From the NCBI RefSeq assembly GCF_963676685.1, contig NC_092346.1, positions 44,637,289 to 44,701,288 of the forward strand: 64,000 nt of DNA, written 5' to 3'. A program made the position numbers and the translations under genes. Numbering within the stretch: position 1 is the stretch's first letter; every line of letters begins with the position of its first letter. The stretch is from Mytilus edulis (taxonomy: Eukaryota; Mollusca; Bivalvia; Mytilida; Mytilidae). Of the stretch, positions 37,420 through 50,725 are shown piece after piece. The notes under the pieces were generated by a model. That model did not search any database. It had not been told where the DNA came from and saw nothing but the letters and a program-made list of their open reading frames with translations.

Positions 37420-37560
37420 ATGAAGATGTGGTATGATCGCCAATGAGACAACGCCCCACTATAGACCAAAATGACACAGAAATTAACAGCTATAGGTCAC
37501 GATACGGCCTTCAACAATAAGCAAAGCCCATACCACATGGTCAGCTATAAAACATGTTAG
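37420..37560 (+). repeat. Dispersed repeat A embedded in the left arm
   Basis: Contains gatgtggtatgatcgccaat, 'gagacaacgccccactatag' and 'aacagctataggtcacgata', ending at 'cagctataaaacatgttagc'. The inverted partner at 50575-50725 shares the same truncated end, so this copy was in the unit before the inversion. Confidence 0.85.
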
Positions 37561-38547
37561 CGGGGTGTACATCGTTTCGGAGCTTGACTAATACCTTGTT
37601 TATAACGCGCGTATTATACGTTGCACCTTTTAGAAAATGATTTTCAATTGTGTTCTTGTCACTGGTTGTAAATTTGGGTTCTAAGGGGTGATTTAACCAT
37701 ATAAGCGCGTATGTAACTGTTTTAGCGTCTCATACGTTTGTTATACGTTGCACCTTTTAGATAATGAGTTTCAATGGTTTTCTTGTCTCTGGTGGTACCT
37801 GTGTGTTCTAAGAGGGGGGAAAAACCTATTAGCGCCTATGTACCCGTTTCAGCGCTACACTGTTATCCTGTTACTTATTCGTTCCTTATTCGCTTTTAAA
37901 ACGTGTGTTATACGTTCTAATTTTAAAAAGAAATATTTTCGTGTCACTGGTGGTTACTGTCGGTTCTTCTAGGTGAAATAACCCTAATAAAACATATGTA
38001 CCCGTTCCAGCGCTCGACTGATACCCTGTTACTTATTCGTTCCTTATTCGCTTTTAATACGAGTGGTATACGTTGCACCTTGAAATAAATCGATTATCGA
38101 TTGCTTACATGTCTCTGGCGTAATTATGTGTTCTCTGAGGTGAAAAACCCTATTAGCGCATATGTACCCGTTTCAGCGATACTCTGATACCCTGTTACTT
38201 ATTTGTTCCTTATTCGCTTATAAAACGTGTGTTATGCGTTGCACTTTAAAAAAGAAATACTTTTGTGTCTCTGGTGGTAACTGTCGGTTCTTAGAGGTGA
38301 AATAACCATATTAGCGCATATGTACCCGTTCCAGCGCTCGGTTAATACGCTGTTACTTATTCGTTCCTTATTCGCTTTTAATACGCAGGGTTTACGTTGC
38401 ACCTTGAAATAAAATGATTTTGAATTGTATTCATGTCTCTCGTGGTAACCATGTGTTCTTAGAGATGAAATAACCCTATTAGCGTGTATGTATCCGTTCC
38501 AGCGCTCGGTTAATACCCTGTAACTAATTCGTTACTTATTCGCTTAG
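37561..38547 (+). repeat. 164-bp satellite array, left arm part 1 (about 6 monomers)
   Basis: Each monomer carries 'atacgttgcacctt', 'catgtctctggtggtaac', 'ttcttagagatgaaataacc', 'atgtacccgttccagcgctc' and 'ttacttattcgttccttatt'. Spacing of the 'gttgcacctt' string is about 156-168 bp. Monomers diverge moderately. Confidence 0.9.
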
Positions 38548-41482
38548 TAGAGGTTTCCAGATTTGCTACCGTACCAACCGTAGTACGAAGTGGGAGCCGT
38601 CATTTAACTTTTGAAAATTATTGATGCATACACTTTATATCAACACATGTTTTAGGAATCATATGCAGAACTGTTTTGAGAATTTTTAGCTGTAATTTGG
38701 GACTAATTTCATGAGGTTTCTTCTTGTATTCGTAGGAAACAATAGTGTGTGCACTCGATTATGCTTTCAAGCAACCGTTGCAAGTAACCGTTGGTACGAA
38801 AGGTTTATAGTTAAGAGTTATTTCCCCGTGAAACTACATAGATACAAAGAAGCTCAATTACAAAACAAATTTAAAACTTTATAAATTTTGTTTGTAATAA
38901 CTTTATGTATCATTGTAAAATGTTAAAGTTTTGTATTTATTTTGGTAAGTTTTTAGAAAACATGATCAAATAAAATGAATTCGAACAAAATAAATTGACC
39001 GTAATAGCAAAAGAAAAATGACAAAACTAATATAAAACCAAATCGTTGTTCTGTCTATACGCGTGAGGTCTAAAACCCTTGTCAATGGATTTTGAATCAA
39101 GATAAAAAAAAGTCCAGGGAGACATACTTTAAAAAAAATAATACTCTGTTACAAAAACCGAGGGTGTCAAAACGTTTGATTTCTAATTATTGTACTGATT
39201 ATGTATGTCATTATACTTTGAAATAACATTGCCTTGCATGTGATAATTTTGTGTTATATGTAATATATCTGTTGTATATATAAATAAAGATAAAAAAAAA
39301 AAATCAGACGTCCGGAAAGAAATTATAAAAAATACAAGCCTAGGTCGTTTACATCTTCAATTTGAACAATTATTCATAGAGATATGGCTGATATCGTATT
39401 TACTTGACATCCTTCCTTTTGGGACAATTATCTTTACCGTCGGGCTTAAAGTTTTTCTTTATAAAAAAAAAACCCTCATAAAATCAATATGCTCTATAAA
39501 ATTTAGAAACGTGCCCTTTTTATTAACACAACTGTTCATATATCTTTTTCGCAGTAAGCCGAGAGAGAAAAACTGGAGTTAACTATTTTAAGTAGTATCG
39601 TATTCATGATACTTGTACATATAAACCTGAACAAATTACATTAGAAACATTTACCAACCGATGAAAATGATCCTTAATTTTGAGTCCATAAATCAGTTGT
39701 AAATGGTGCTAAAGACATTATATAGCAACATAGTATTTTCCGTACAACATTACGAAGAGTTAGAAAGACATATTCATATTGCATTAGACTAAGTGTAAAT
39801 ATAGCGTCAAATTATTGCCGTTATCAGTGAACTAAATACGCTGTGTTGTATGAAGTTTTTATGGCAATGTTGTACGACAAAAGGATTAATGGATGGATAT
39901 TGGTTTAACATTACCCCTCGTAGTTTATATTATACTTCTCCCAGGCACGTGCAATACACAATTTAACTCGCGACAATATTTACAAATATTAATGTAATAA
40001 CAATATATAGTGACATAATAATAATAAGCGAACACGATGAAGTAACATCGTGATGATAAATATTTCGACTCAAAAAATGGTTTTCGTAAGTGTCATAAAA
40101 GGAATAGGTCCGGTAAGGGCCGATTTTGGCCTCAATTTCCAAGTTCATTTAACGAAAGGTTTTGGACACTTTTTAAACACTTAAGTGTCTATTTCAATTG
40201 ATTCGATTAGTTTATGTGAAAGATGTTAACTGATTTAGTCATTAAAAATGCTCTGATTCAAGCTTAGATATGACAAATCTATCAAAATTGTCATGCCAAA
40301 AAACATCACTTTTCAAATGGTTTTTGTCAAAAATGAAAGTGGCCGCATCCGTGTTCATCCTCAACCTTTATATATGTTTTGTATTATCATCAAATACAAC
40401 TTAAATTTCAATAGTATGAATGAACACGAATGCGACCACTTTCATTTTACACGGAAACCGTCTAAAAAATAACTAAAACGCTAAAATTTTGAAGATTTCA
40501 GTAATTTTGCATGACTTAATGATGCTGGAACGCAATATTTGTGTATTGTTATTGTCAAAAACAGCTCATATATATGTAGCAGAAGCATTTTACTTTCCAG
40601 AATATAGCTTAAATAAAAGATTACATTTTCACAATTTTGTCAAACTGCTATTATATATAATTGTTGGGCCTAAAAGGGGTCTTACTGAACCTACTCCTTT
40701 GTATTTATTCTTTAAGTAATTACTATAATCAACAATTTTATTAAAAAGATCAGTGACAAAATATAACGGAAAAGATAGATCGATGGTTTCACAATGTGTG
40801 TTGAAAAAATGTTGCTCCAATGATCGAAATGATAGCTTAATTTATAAAAATTTATTTTAATGAGAAATCAACACAATTTTGAACTCATTTTTGCCAGAAG
40901 CACGTGTACTAGTTTAGTGACGCATTCAGAACTTTTCATAAAAGGGGGCGCTCCATCCATGCTTCAGTGATTCCCTGTATAATCAACCAAACTTTTCCCA
41001 CGAAAGGGGGGGGGCGGGCCCAAAGCCCCCTCCCCCTGGATCCGTCTATGCAGTCATTAACGACACCAGTAAGGTACAAGTAAGATATTATTAATAAGTA
41101 ATTTCATTCATAAAACATTCATATTCTAATCCTTTTCTTAATATATACAGAAAACAAAAACATAGCCATACGGAAACGCAAAAATCTATTTTTAGAATAT
41201 AAAGGTCGAGGCAACTCAGTTCCAGTAAGGACTGTTTGATTCATTCTCTTGTGCACAAAATAAATTTTATCGTATAAAATCATGTGCAAGGTTTTCTAGA
41301 AGCAGAGAAATCGTAATAAAATAAAAGATTGAGGTTTTTATCACTGATATGCAATTTTGTTTCTTTATTTTCATCATGATACATACAATAATCTCATGCA
41401 TTAAATGAAATCTCCCAAACAACGCCAACGGTTGTGTTACGTACCAACCGTACCTGATACGTAGCAAATCTGGAAACCTCTA
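38548..41482. mobile_element. 2.93-kb TA-flanked non-autonomous DNA element, copy 1
   Basis: TA at 38548-38549 and 41481-41482 flanks a 2931-bp body whose ends are perfect 20-bp inverted repeats, GAGGTTTCCAGATTTGCTAC at the left and its complement at the right. Subterminal strings resembling 'ccgtaccaaccgta' and 'accgttggtacg' recur near both ends and could be transposase binding sites. Only ORFs under 80 codons are present, so it cannot encode a transposase. It interrupts the satellite array, and a copy of repeat F lies inside (40918-41057). TA duplication suggests a Tc1/mariner-like integration (inference); the ends do not match a family I know. Confidence 0.85.
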
Positions 41483-42697
41483 TAATACGTTTGTTATACG
41501 TTGCACCTTTTAGAAAAGGATTTTAACTGTGTTCATGTCTCTGGTGGTGATAATGTGTTCTTAGAGTTGAAATAACCCTATTTGCGCGTATGTACCCGTT
41601 CCAGCGCTCGGATAATACCCTGTTACTTATTCGCTTTTAATACGCGTGGTATGCGTTGCACCTTGAAATAAATCGTTTTTCAATTGTGTTCATGTCTCTA
41701 GTGGTAACAATGTGCTCCTACAGATAATATAACCCTGTTAGCGCCTATGTATCCGTTCCAGCGCTTGGTTGATACCCTGTTACTTATTCGTTACTTATTC
41801 GCTTATAATACGTATGTTATACGTTGCACCTTTTAGAAAAGGATTTTCAATTGTATTCATGTCTCTGGTGGTAACAATGTGTTCCTAGAGATGAAATGAC
41901 CCTCTTAGCGTATATGTAGTATATGTATCCGTTCCAGCACTTGGTAGATATCCTATTACTTATTCGCTTTTAATACGTTTGTTATACGTTGCACCTTTTA
42001 GAAAACGATTTTCAATTGTATTCATGTCTCTTGTGGTAACAATGTGTTCTTAGAGATGAAACAACCATATTAGCGCATATGTACCCGTTCCAGCGCTCAT
42101 GCAGTTAATACCCTGTTACTTATTCGCTTTTAATATGCAGGATTTACGTCGCACCTTGAAATAAATCGTTTTTCAATTGTGTTCATGTCTTTAGTGGTAA
42201 CAATGTGTTCTTAGAGATGAAATGACCCTATTAACGTATATCAGTGTTTCCGTTCAAGCACTCGGTAAATACCCTGTTACTTATTCGTTACTTATAATAC
42301 GTTTGTTATACGTTGCACCTTTTAGAAAAGGATTTTCAATTTTGTTCATCTCTCTAGTGGTAACAATGTGTTCTTAGAGATGAAATAACCATATTAGCTC
42401 ATATGTACCCGTTCAAGTGCTCAGTTAATACCCTGTTACTTATTCGTTCCTTATTCGCCTTGATACGCAGGATTTACGTTGCACCTTCAAAAGAAATAAT
42501 TTTGAATTGCGTTCATGTCTCTGGTGGTAAAAATGTGTTATTAGAGATGAAATACTAGTAACCCTATAAGCGTATATGTGTCCGTTCGAGCGCTCGGTTA
42601 CTTATTCGTTATTTATTCGCTTATAATACGTTTTTTATACGTTGCACCTTTTAGAAAAGGATTTTCAATTGTGTTCATGTCTTTGGTGTTAATAGGG
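41483..42697 (+). repeat. 164-bp satellite array, left arm part 2 (about 7 monomers)
   Basis: Continuation of the array interrupted by the 2.93-kb element. The 'gttgcacctt' string recurs at about 41500, 41656, 41823, 41989, 42149, 42315, 42478 and 42646, a mean period of about 164 bp. Polarity ends near 42697. Confidence 0.9.
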
Positions 42698-42826
42698 TCA
42701 TTTCACCTTTAAGAACATATAGTTACCACCAGAGACATGAACACAATTGAAAATCGATTTATTTCAAGGTGAAACGTTTACCACTGCTATTAAAAGCGGA
42801 TAAGAAACGAATAACTAACAGGGTAG
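42698..42826 (-). repeat. Inverted satellite monomer at the centre of the giant inverted repeat
   Basis: Right after 'ggtgttaatagggtcatttc' the sequence reads as the reverse complement of the preceding monomers ('taccaccagagacatgaaca', 'tttatttcaaggtgaaacg'). This marks the polarity switch. It is broken by copy 2 of the 2.9-kb element. Confidence 0.85.
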
Positions 42827-45752
42827 TAGAGGTTTCCAGATTTGCTACCGTACCAACCGTAGTACGAAGTGGGAGCCGTCATTTAACTTTTGAAAATTAT
42901 TGATGCATACACTTTATATCAACACATGTTTTAGGAATCATATGCAGAACTGTTTTGAGAATTTTTAGCTGTAATTTGGGACTAATTTCATGAGGTTTCT
43001 TCTTGTATTCGTAGGAAACAATAGTGTGTGCACTCGATTATGCTTTCAAGCAACCGTTGCAAGTAACCGTTGGTACGAAAGGTTTATAGTTAAGAGTTAT
43101 TTCCCCGTGAAACTACATAGATACAAAGAAGCTCAATTACAAAACAAATTTAAAACTTTATAAATTTTGTTTGTAATAACTTTATGTATCATTGTAAAAT
43201 GTTAAAGTTTTGTATTTATTTTGGTAAGTTTTTAGAAAACATGATCAAATAAAATGAATTCGAACAAAATAAATTGACCGTAATAGCAAAAGAAAAATGA
43301 CAAAACTAATATAAAACCAAATCGTTGTTCTGTCTATACGCGTGAGGTCTAAAACCCTTGTCAATGGATTTTGAATCAAGATAAAAAAAAGTCCAGGGAG
43401 ACATACTTTAAAAAAAATAATACTCTGTTACAAAAACCGAGGGTGTCAAAACGTTTGATTTCTAATTATTGTACTGATTATGTATGTCATTATACTTTGA
43501 AATAACATTGCCTTGCATGTGATAATTTTGTGTTATATGTAATATATCTGTTGTATATATAAATAAAGATAAAAAAAAAAAATCAGACGTCCGGAAAGAA
43601 ATTATAAAAAATACAAGCCTAGGTCGTTTACATCTTCAATTTGAACAATTATTCATAGAGATATGGCTGATATCGTATTTACTTGACATCCTTCCTTTTG
43701 GGACAATTATCTTTACCGTCGGGCTTAAAGTTTTTCTTTATAAAAAAAAACCCTCATAAAATCAATATGCTCTATAAAATTTAGAAACGTGCCCTTTTTA
43801 TTAACACAACTGTTCATATATCTTTTTCGCAGTAAGCCGAGAGAGAAAAACTGGAGTTAACTATTTTAAGTAGTATCGTATTCATGATACTTGTACATAT
43901 AAACCTGAACAAATTACATTAGAAACATTTACCAACCGATGAAAATGATCCTTAATTTTGAGTCCATAAATCAGTTGTAAATGGTGCTAAAGACATTATA
44001 TAGCAACATAGTATTTTCCGTACAACATTACGAAGAGTTAGAAAGACATATTCATATTGCATTAGACTAAGTGTAAATATAGCGTCAAATTATTGCCGTT
44101 ATCAGTGAACTAAATACGCTGTGTTGTATGAAGTTTTTATGGCAATGTTGTACGACAAAAGGATTAATGGATGGATATTGGTTTAACATTACCCCTCGTA
44201 GTTTATATTATACTTCTCCCAGGCACGTGCAATACACAATTTAACTCGCGACAATATTTACAAATATTAATGTAATAACAATATATAGTGACATAATAAT
44301 AATAAGCGAACACGATGAAGTAACATCGTGATGATAAATATTTCGACTCAAAAAATGGTTTTCGTAAGTGTCATAAAAGGAATAGGTCCGGTAAGGGCCG
44401 ATTTTGGCCTCAATTTCCAAGTTCATTTAACGAAAGGTTTTGGACACTTTTTAAACACTTAAGTGTCTATTTCAATTGATTCGATTAGTTTATGTGAAAG
44501 ATGTTAACTGATTTAGTCATTAAAAATGCTCTGATTCAAGCTTAGATATGACAAATCTATCAAAATTGTCATGCCAAAAAACATCACTTTTCAAATGGTT
44601 TTTGTCAAAAATGAAAGTGTTCATCCTCAACCTTTATATATGTTTTGTATTATCATCAAATACAACTTAAATTTCAATAGTATGAATGAACACGAATGCG
44701 ACCACTTTCATTTTACACGGAAACCGTCTAAAAAATAACTAAAACGCTAAAATTTTGAAGATTTCAGTAATTTTGCATGACTTAATGATGCTGGAACGCA
44801 ATATTTGTGTATTGTTATTGTCAAAAACAGCTCATATATATGTAGCAGAAGCATTTTACTTTCCAGAATATAGCTTAAATAAAAGATTACATTTTCACAA
44901 TTTTGTCAAACTGCTATTATATATAATTGTTGGGCCTAAAAGGGGTCTTACTGAACCTACTCCTTTGTATTTATTCTTTAAGTAATTACTATAATCAACA
45001 ATTTTATTAAAAAGATCAGTGACAAAATATAACGGAAAAGATAGATCGATGGTTTCACAATGTGTGTTGAAAAAATGTTGCTCCAATGATCGAAATGATA
45101 GCTTAATTTATAAAAATTTATTTTAATGAGAAATCAACACAATTTTGAACTCATTTTTGCCAGAAGCACGTGTACTAGTTTAGTGACGCATTCAGAACTT
45201 TTCATAAAAGGGGGCGCTCCATCCATGCTTCAGTGATTCCCTGTATAATCAACCAAACTTTTCCCACGAAAGGGGGGGGGGGGGCGGGCCCAAAGCCCCC
45301 TCCCCCTGGATCCGTCTATGCAGTCATTAACGACACCAGTAAGGTACAAGTAAGATATTATTAATAAGTAATTTCATTCATAAAACATTCATATTCTAAT
45401 CCTTTTCTTAATATATACAGAAAACAAAAACATAGCCATACGGAAACGCAAAAATCTATTTTTAGAATATAAAGGTCGAGGCAACTCAGTTCCAGTAAGG
45501 ACTGTTTGATTCATTCTCTTGTGCACAAAATAAATTTTATCGTATAAAATCATGTGCAAGGTTTTCTAGAAGCAGAGAAATCGTAATAAAATAAAAGATT
45601 GAGGTTTTTATCACTGATATGCAATTTTGTTTCTTTATTTTCATCATGATACATACAATAATCTCATGCATTAAATGAAATCTCCCAAACAACGCCAACG
45701 GTTGTGTTACGTACCAACCGTACCTGATACGTAGCAAATCTGGAAACCTCTA
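42827..45752. mobile_element. 2.92-kb TA-flanked non-autonomous DNA element, copy 2
   Basis: Same orientation as copy 1 and nearly identical along its length. TA lies at 42827-42828 and 45751-45752, with perfect 20-bp terminal inverted repeats. Differences noticed: a 12-bp deletion near 44618 (between two GTG strings of copy 1), one A fewer in an A run near 43742, and a longer G run near 45272. The small ORFs are identical to those of copy 1. The high identity implies very recent transposition, gene conversion or duplication. Confidence 0.88.
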
Positions 45753-45885
45753 TTAAACGAGCGCTGGAACGGGTACATACGCTCTAATCAGGTTATTGCA
45801 CCTCTTAGAACACATAGTTACCATCAGAGACATGAAAATAATTGAAAATCGATGTATATCAAGGTGCAACGTATACCACGCGTAT
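45753..45885 (-). repeat. Satellite monomer fragment, right arm
   Basis: Inverted monomer sequence 'gagcgctggaacgggtacat' to 'aaggtgcaacgtataccacg', lying between the second 2.9-kb element and the fold-back composite. Confidence 0.85.
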
Positions 45886-47486
45886 TAGAGCTTTCTTACA
45901 AATTGACGAAAGGTGCGTATGCTTGACGAATCATACGTAAGACTCGTTTGAGGGATCCTTTATTTTGACATATTTAAATAATAGTCGTGAAACTTCGGAC
46001 AATGATCCTACATGCAACGACACTTATTAAATTGGACTTCTCTTGAGATATATTTAGGATTTTGGGACGTACGATAGGTTAAAATATGATACCACGAGGT
46101 TGGAGGAGATAACACTACAAAATATCTTAAATAGAAAGTATACGTAGTAAGACGAAAAAAATGCCCCTAAAAGACTAAAAACCGACCCTCCCCCACTCTT
46201 CAATATTACAATGTTGCACTGTTTAACCTAAGACAATGTCAAAGCAAATATATTGTCTTCTTCCCTTACAGAAGAATAAGAAAAAAATCAAAACACAAAT
46301 ACTTCCTTGATTCAAAATTTGCAACGCTCAAAATAATAAAATGAAAATGAAGAAAAAGATGATCTTCATAGTTTGCCATATGCTGGTGCTCGTTTAATAA
46401 CTTTTGAATCATCGCCTCTACTCTGGTAATATTCGTTTAATTTAGACTAACGTACTTCAATAATGCCATTTGAACAAAAACTCTTTTAACTGTTATTGTG
46501 GAAATGTAATACGTGCTCCCCTCACGTTCGTTCGTACCTTTCGTCAATTTGCAAGAAAGCTCTAATTAGAGCTTTCTTACAAATTGACGAAAGGTACGAA
46601 CGAACGTAAAGGGAGCACGTATTTCATTTCCACAATAACTGTTAAAAGAGTCTGTGTTTTATCCAGTAAAACAGCATTCTTTTCTAAATCAAGTTTATTT
46701 TTCAAAAAAGAATTTTTTAAGCACGAGTTTCACGATTAACTTTTCAATGGCATTATTGAAGTACGTTAGTCTAAATTTAAAGATTCACATTTATTTTATT
46801 TTTTATAGTACACTTTCAGCAAAATGTCAAAGTGGAATATCGAGATTTGCTAAACAAAAATGATGATACATGTTTTTAAAAAGTAATGTTGAATAAATCT
46901 AGAAAAACAGATTTTGTATATCAAGAAAATAAATCTACGATTTTACACCATATACATTGTGGATTTTATAATGACGATTTAATAATACACATGTTTGGAA
47001 GATAGACGCGAAGTTATCACTTATCGTCCAGTGGCTAATATTTGATGAATGTTGAGGACTATAGGCAAAACGCAATTATACGCTAAAATATTCGTTCCAT
47101 TGCCCCGGTATATCATATATACACATTAAGGGGAGGGGGGGGCGATGATTCAAAACATTGTAATATTGAAGAGTATACGCAGGGGAGGGGTCGGTTTTTA
47201 TTTTTTTAGGGGCATTTTTTTTTGTCTGACTACTAGATATATTTAGGATATTTTGTAGTGTTATCTCATCCGACCTGGTGGTATCATATTTTAACATATC
47301 GTACGTCCCGACATCCTATAAATATATCGGAAAAGTCCATTTTAATAACTGTCGTTGCATGTAAGATAATTGTCCGAAGTTCCACGACTATTATTTAAAT
47401 ATGTCAAAATAAAGGATCCCTTAAACGAGTCTTACGTATGATTCGTCAAGCATACGTACCTTTCGTCAATTTGTAAGAAAGCTCTA
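45886..47486. mobile_element. Composite of two TA-flanked fold-back elements in inverted orientation
   Basis: The terminus GAGCTTTCTTACAAATTGAC (45888 on) recurs, inverted or direct, at the centre (46540-46590) and at the right end (47484). Unit 1 is about 45888-46562 and unit 2 about 46569-47484; they meet at 'gctctaattagagc'. Outer arms (45888-46215 against 47150-47484) and inner arms (46440-46563 against 46568-46780) are imperfect complements, so the whole 1.6 kb can fold on itself. TA flanks each end. No coding capacity. It interrupts the right-arm satellite array. Confidence 0.8.
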
Positions 47487-49138
47487 TTAAAAACAAATAA
47501 GTAACGAATAAGTAACAGGGGATTAACCGAGCGCTGGAACGAGCAAATATACGCTAACAGGGTTGATGTAATCTCTAAGAACACATAGTTAACACCAGAG
47601 ACATGATAACAATTGAAAATCGATTAATTTCAAAGTGCAACGTATACCACTCATATTAATAGCGAATAAGGAACGAATAAGTAACAGGGTATAATCCGAG
47701 AGCTGGAACAGGTAGATACGCGCTAATAAGGTTATTTCACCCTGAAGAACACAAAGTTACCACCAGAGACACGAAAATATTTCTCTTAAAAAGTACAGAG
47801 TATAACACACGTATTATTAGAGAATAAGGAACGAATAAGTAACAGGGTATCAGTCAGGCGCTGAAACGGGTACATACACGCTAATAGGGTTATTTCATCT
47901 ATAAGAACACATAATTACCACCAGAGACATGAACGCAATTGAAAATCCTTTTCTAAAAGGTGTAACGTATAACAAACGTATTATAAGCGAATAAGTAACA
48001 GGGTATTTACCGAGCGCTGGAACGGATACATACGCGCTAACAGGGTTATTTCATCTCTAAGAACACATTATTACCACCAGAGACATGAACTCAATTGAAA
48101 ATCCTTTTCTAAAATGTCCAACGTATAACAAACGTATTATAAGCGAATAAGTGACGAATAAGTAACATGGTATTTACCGAGCGCTGGAACGGGTGCATAC
48201 GCGCTAACAGGGTTATTTCATCTCTTAGAACACATTGTTACCACTAGAGACATGAACACAATTGAAAAACGACTTATTTCAAGGTGAAACGTATAACAAA
48301 CTTATTTAAAGCGAATAAGGAACGAATAAGTACCAGGGTGTTATCCGAGCGCTGGAACAGGTACATACGCGCTAAAAGGGTTATTTCATCTCTAAGAACA
48401 CATGAATACCACCAGAGACATGAGCACAATTGAAAATCATTGCATGTCAAGGTGCAACGTAAACCCTGCGTATTAAAAGCAAAGAAGGAACGAATAAGTA
48501 ACAGGGTATTAACCGAGTGCTGGAACGGATACATACACGTTAATGGGGTTATTTCAACTCTAAGAACACATTATTACCACTAGAGACATGAACACAATTG
48601 AAAATCCTTTTCTAAAAGGTGCAACGTATAACAAACGTATTATAAGCGAATAAGTAACGAATAAGTAACAAGGTATTAACCGAGCGCTGGAACGGATACA
48701 TACACGCTAATAGGGTTATTTCATCTCTAAGAACACATGGTTACCACCAGAGACATGAATACAATTCAAAATAATTTTATTTCAAGGTGCAACGTAAACC
48801 CTGCGTATTAAAAGCGAATAAGGAACGAATAAGTAACAGGGTTTCAGTGTTGCGCTGAAACGGGTACATATGCGCTAATAGGGTTTTTTTTTCACCTCAG
48901 AGAACACATAAACCGCCAGAGACATGAAAGCAATCGATAATCGATTTATTTCAAGGTGCAACGTAGACCACGCGTATTAAAAGCGAATAAGGAACGAATA
49001 AGTAACAAGTATCAGTTTAGCGGTGAAACGGGTACATATGTTCTATTAGGGTTATTTCACCTCTAAGAACCGACAGTTACCACCAGAGACACAAAAATAT
49101 TTCTTTTTTAAAGTGCAACACATAACACACGTTTGATA
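47487..49138 (-). repeat. 164-bp satellite array, right arm part 1 (about 10 monomers)
   Basis: Inverted monomers with 'gagcgctggaacgggtacat', 'taccaccagagacatgaaca' and 'aaggtgcaacgtataacaaa' at about 165-bp intervals. Reading frames here (for example 48274-48534) are satellite artefacts. Confidence 0.9.
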
Positions 49139-49530
49139 ATAATAATAATAATAATAATAATATCTTTATTTAAAGTGAGTAACTCATTTGGATTAAACCA
49201 ATTTTCAATAAAGCTCTCTACATACAATGTTAACACTATGAATAAAAAATAATTAATCTACTATCACACACATGTAAACAATAGACGTATATAAAGTATT
49301 ATAACAACAACAACAAAAACACCTATGGTATACATTGTGGCTTAAATTTTAAATTTAACACTTTTAAAAATAAAATGACTTGTAAGAGTTTTTGAATGCA
49401 GATATACTTTTTGATTTTTTAAATTTCACTGGACAGTGAATTCCACACTTTTGGACCACTAAAAGAAAAACTTGGTTTGTATAATTCTGTATTTGATTTA
49501 GGGACAATAAAATTATCCGATGATGATAAG
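49139..49530 (-). mobile_element. LINE-like 3' fragment with (TAA)n tail
   Basis: A (taa)n microsatellite at 49139-49163 is followed by 'tatctttatttaaagtgagt' and about 360 bp unrelated to the satellite, ending at 'aaattatccgatgatgataa'. Read on the minus strand this is a short 3' end finishing in a TTA microsatellite, typical of non-LTR retrotransposon tails (inference). It is inserted in the satellite array. Confidence 0.55.
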
Positions 49531-50560
49531 CGAATAGGGAATGAATAAGTAACAGGGTATCAGTGTAGCGCTGAAACGGGTACATATGCGCTAATAGGGG
49601 TTTTTTTCACCTCAGAGAACACATAATTACCACCAGAGACGTGAAAGCAATCGATAATCAATTTATTTCAAGCTGCAACGTATAACACGCGTATTAAAAG
49701 CGAATAAGGAACGAATAAGTAACAGGGTATCAGTCGAGCGCTGAAACGGGTACATATGTTCGATTAGGGTTATTTCACCTCTAAGAACCGACAGTTACCA
49801 CCAAAGACACAAAAAATTTTATTTTTTAAAGTGCAACGCATAACACACGTTTTATAAGCGAATAAGGAACGAATAGTTAACAGGGTATCAACGAATAAGT
49901 AACAGAGTAGCAGTGTAGCGCTGAAACGGGTACATATGCGCTAAAAGGGTTTTTTCACCTCAGAGAACACATAATTACCGCCAGAGACATGTAAGTAATC
50001 GATAATCGATTTATTTCAAGGTGCAACGTATACCACGCGTATTAAAAGCGAATAAGGAACAAATACGTAACAGGGTATCAGTCGAGCGCTGGAACGGGTA
50101 CATATGTTCTATTAGGGTTATTTCACCTCTAAGAACCAGCAGTAACCACCAGTGACACGAAAATATTTCTTTTTAAAATTGGAACGTATAACACACATTT
50201 TATAAGCAAATAAGGAACGAATAAGTAACAGGATAACAACAGTGTAGCGCTGAAACGGCTACATAGGCGCTAATAGGGTTTTTTCCCCTCTTAGAACACA
50301 TAGATACCACCAGAGACAAGAAAACCATTGAAAATCATTTTCTAAAAGGTGCAACGTATAACAAACGTATGAGACGCGAAGAAGAAACGAATAAGTAACA
50401 GTCGAGTGCTAAAACAGGTACATACGCGCTTATAGGGTTAAATCACCCCTTAGAACCCAAATTTACCACCAGTGACAAGAACACAATTGAAAATCTTTTT
50501 CTGAAAGGTGCAACGTATAATACGCGTGTTATAAACAAGGTATTAGTCAAGCTCCGAAAC
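49531..50560 (-). repeat. 164-bp satellite array, right arm part 2 (about 6 monomers)
   Basis: Inverted monomers continue after the LINE-like fragment, with more divergent copies near the outer end (around 50400-50540), mirroring the divergent outer monomers of the left arm. Confidence 0.88.
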
Positions 50561-50574
50561 GATGTACACCCCGC

Positions 50575-50725
50575 TAACATGTTTTATAGCTGACCATGCG
50601 GTATGGGCTATGCTTATTGTTGAAGGCCGTATCGTGACCTATAGTTGTTAATTTCTGTGTCATTTTGGTCTAGTGTGGGAAGTTGTCTCATTGGCGATCA
50701 TACCACATCTTCATTTTTATACAAG
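50575..50725 (-). repeat. Dispersed repeat A embedded in the right arm
   Basis: Reverse complement of the left-arm copy at 37420-37560: 'ttttatagctgaccatgcgg', 'tcgtgacctatagttgttaa' and 'ctcattggcgatcataccac'. Confidence 0.85.

Noticed and set aside
39963-45737. Identical ORF pairs of 61-76 codons in the two 2.9-kb elements
   Set aside because: Identity follows from the near-identical element copies. The ORFs are short, on both strands, and show no transposase-like motif.
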